From contig JAFGKN010000483.1 in NCBI GenBank assembly GCA_016928605.1, positions 1 through 8,112 of the forward strand: 8,112 bases of DNA, read 5' to 3'. Positions 8,051-8,112 of this stretch are shown here, one piece after another (position 1 is the first letter of the stretch; each line of letters opens with the position of its first letter). A program made the translations under genes and the position numbers. Below the pieces are notes generated by a model, which worked only from the letters and a program-made list of their open reading frames with translations, made no database searches and had not been told where the DNA came from. This DNA is from Planctomycetota bacterium. Lineage in GTDB: Bacteria > Planctomycetota > UBA8108.

Positions 8051-8112
8051 ATGTCGATCGAAGAACTGAAGCAGCGGATCGAGGGGCGGCAGGCGGAGGT
8101 GGGTGTTATCGG
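8051..8112 (+). CDS. Nucleotide-sugar dehydrogenase (N-terminus only)
   Basis: Only 20 codons are inside the window, reading MSIEELKQRIEGRQAEVGVI with two further bases (GG) consistent with a following glycine. This resembles the start of UDP-glucose/UDP-N-acetylglucosamine 6-dehydrogenases (Ugd/WbpA/TuaD group). In that family a short helix ending in R-x-A-x-V-G-V-I leads directly into the NAD-binding GLGYVGLP loop. Such enzymes oxidise a UDP-sugar to its uronic acid for capsule, O-antigen or exopolysaccharide synthesis. The gene diverges from ispH and is probably the first of a surface polysaccharide set to the right. The substrate and exact subfamily cannot be told from 20 residues. No convincing promoter was found on the plus strand; a structured segment (7865-8007) lies directly upstream. 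Confidence 0.65.
   Translation, partial: MSIEELKQRIEGRQAEVGVI

Overview
This is a GC-rich stretch of bacterial chromosome. Five well-formed genes lie on the minus strand, transcribed from high to low coordinates, and a sixth gene begins on the plus strand at the right edge. In transcription order the minus-strand genes are ispH (MEP isoprenoid pathway), trmB (tRNA m7G46 methyltransferase), uvrC (nucleotide excision repair nuclease), a small stand-alone MshEN (GspE/PilB N-terminal) domain protein, and mutS (mismatch recognition ATPase). Strong GC bias at third codon positions, long open shadow frames antisense to mutS and uvrC, and good sigma70-like boxes upstream of ispH and mutS suggest a high-GC environmental bacterium. 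The lineage cannot be fixed from this window. The MshEN protein and the nucleotide-sugar dehydrogenase would fit a Gram-negative-type phylum such as Planctomycetota, Acidobacteriota, Myxococcota-like groups or Eisenbacteria, but that is a guess.

Layout. Bases 1-281 lie downstream of mutS and hold 28 tandem hexamers (74-241). This repeat is open in a minus-strand Ala/Asp frame that runs off the left edge. mutS occupies 282-2918. It is preceded by a leader of about 180 nt and a strong promoter (TTGACT-16-TACAAT). The MshEN gene (3208-3846) follows uvrC after a 256-bp gap that contains two hairpins and a weak promoter. uvrC, trmB and ispH (4103-7464) are packed as one operon: trmB starts one base after the ispH stop, probably at TTG, and uvrC overlaps the trmB end by 11 bp. 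A promoter for this operon (TTTACG-17-TACAAT) lies at 7603-7631. The divergent gap 7465-8050 is rich in inverted repeats. Its right half (about 7865-8007) folds into two substantial stem structures just ahead of the partial nucleotide-sugar dehydrogenase gene at 8051.

Functionally, the window puts two DNA repair systems (UvrC and MutS) on one strand, separated by a possible cyclic-di-GMP-type sensor domain, next to housekeeping tRNA and isoprenoid genes. No transposase, CRISPR array, tRNA or rRNA is visible. The coding genes look like ordinary core genome. The least explained DNA is the hexamer tract at the left end, the stand-alone MshEN protein, and the structured intergenic segment at the right end.
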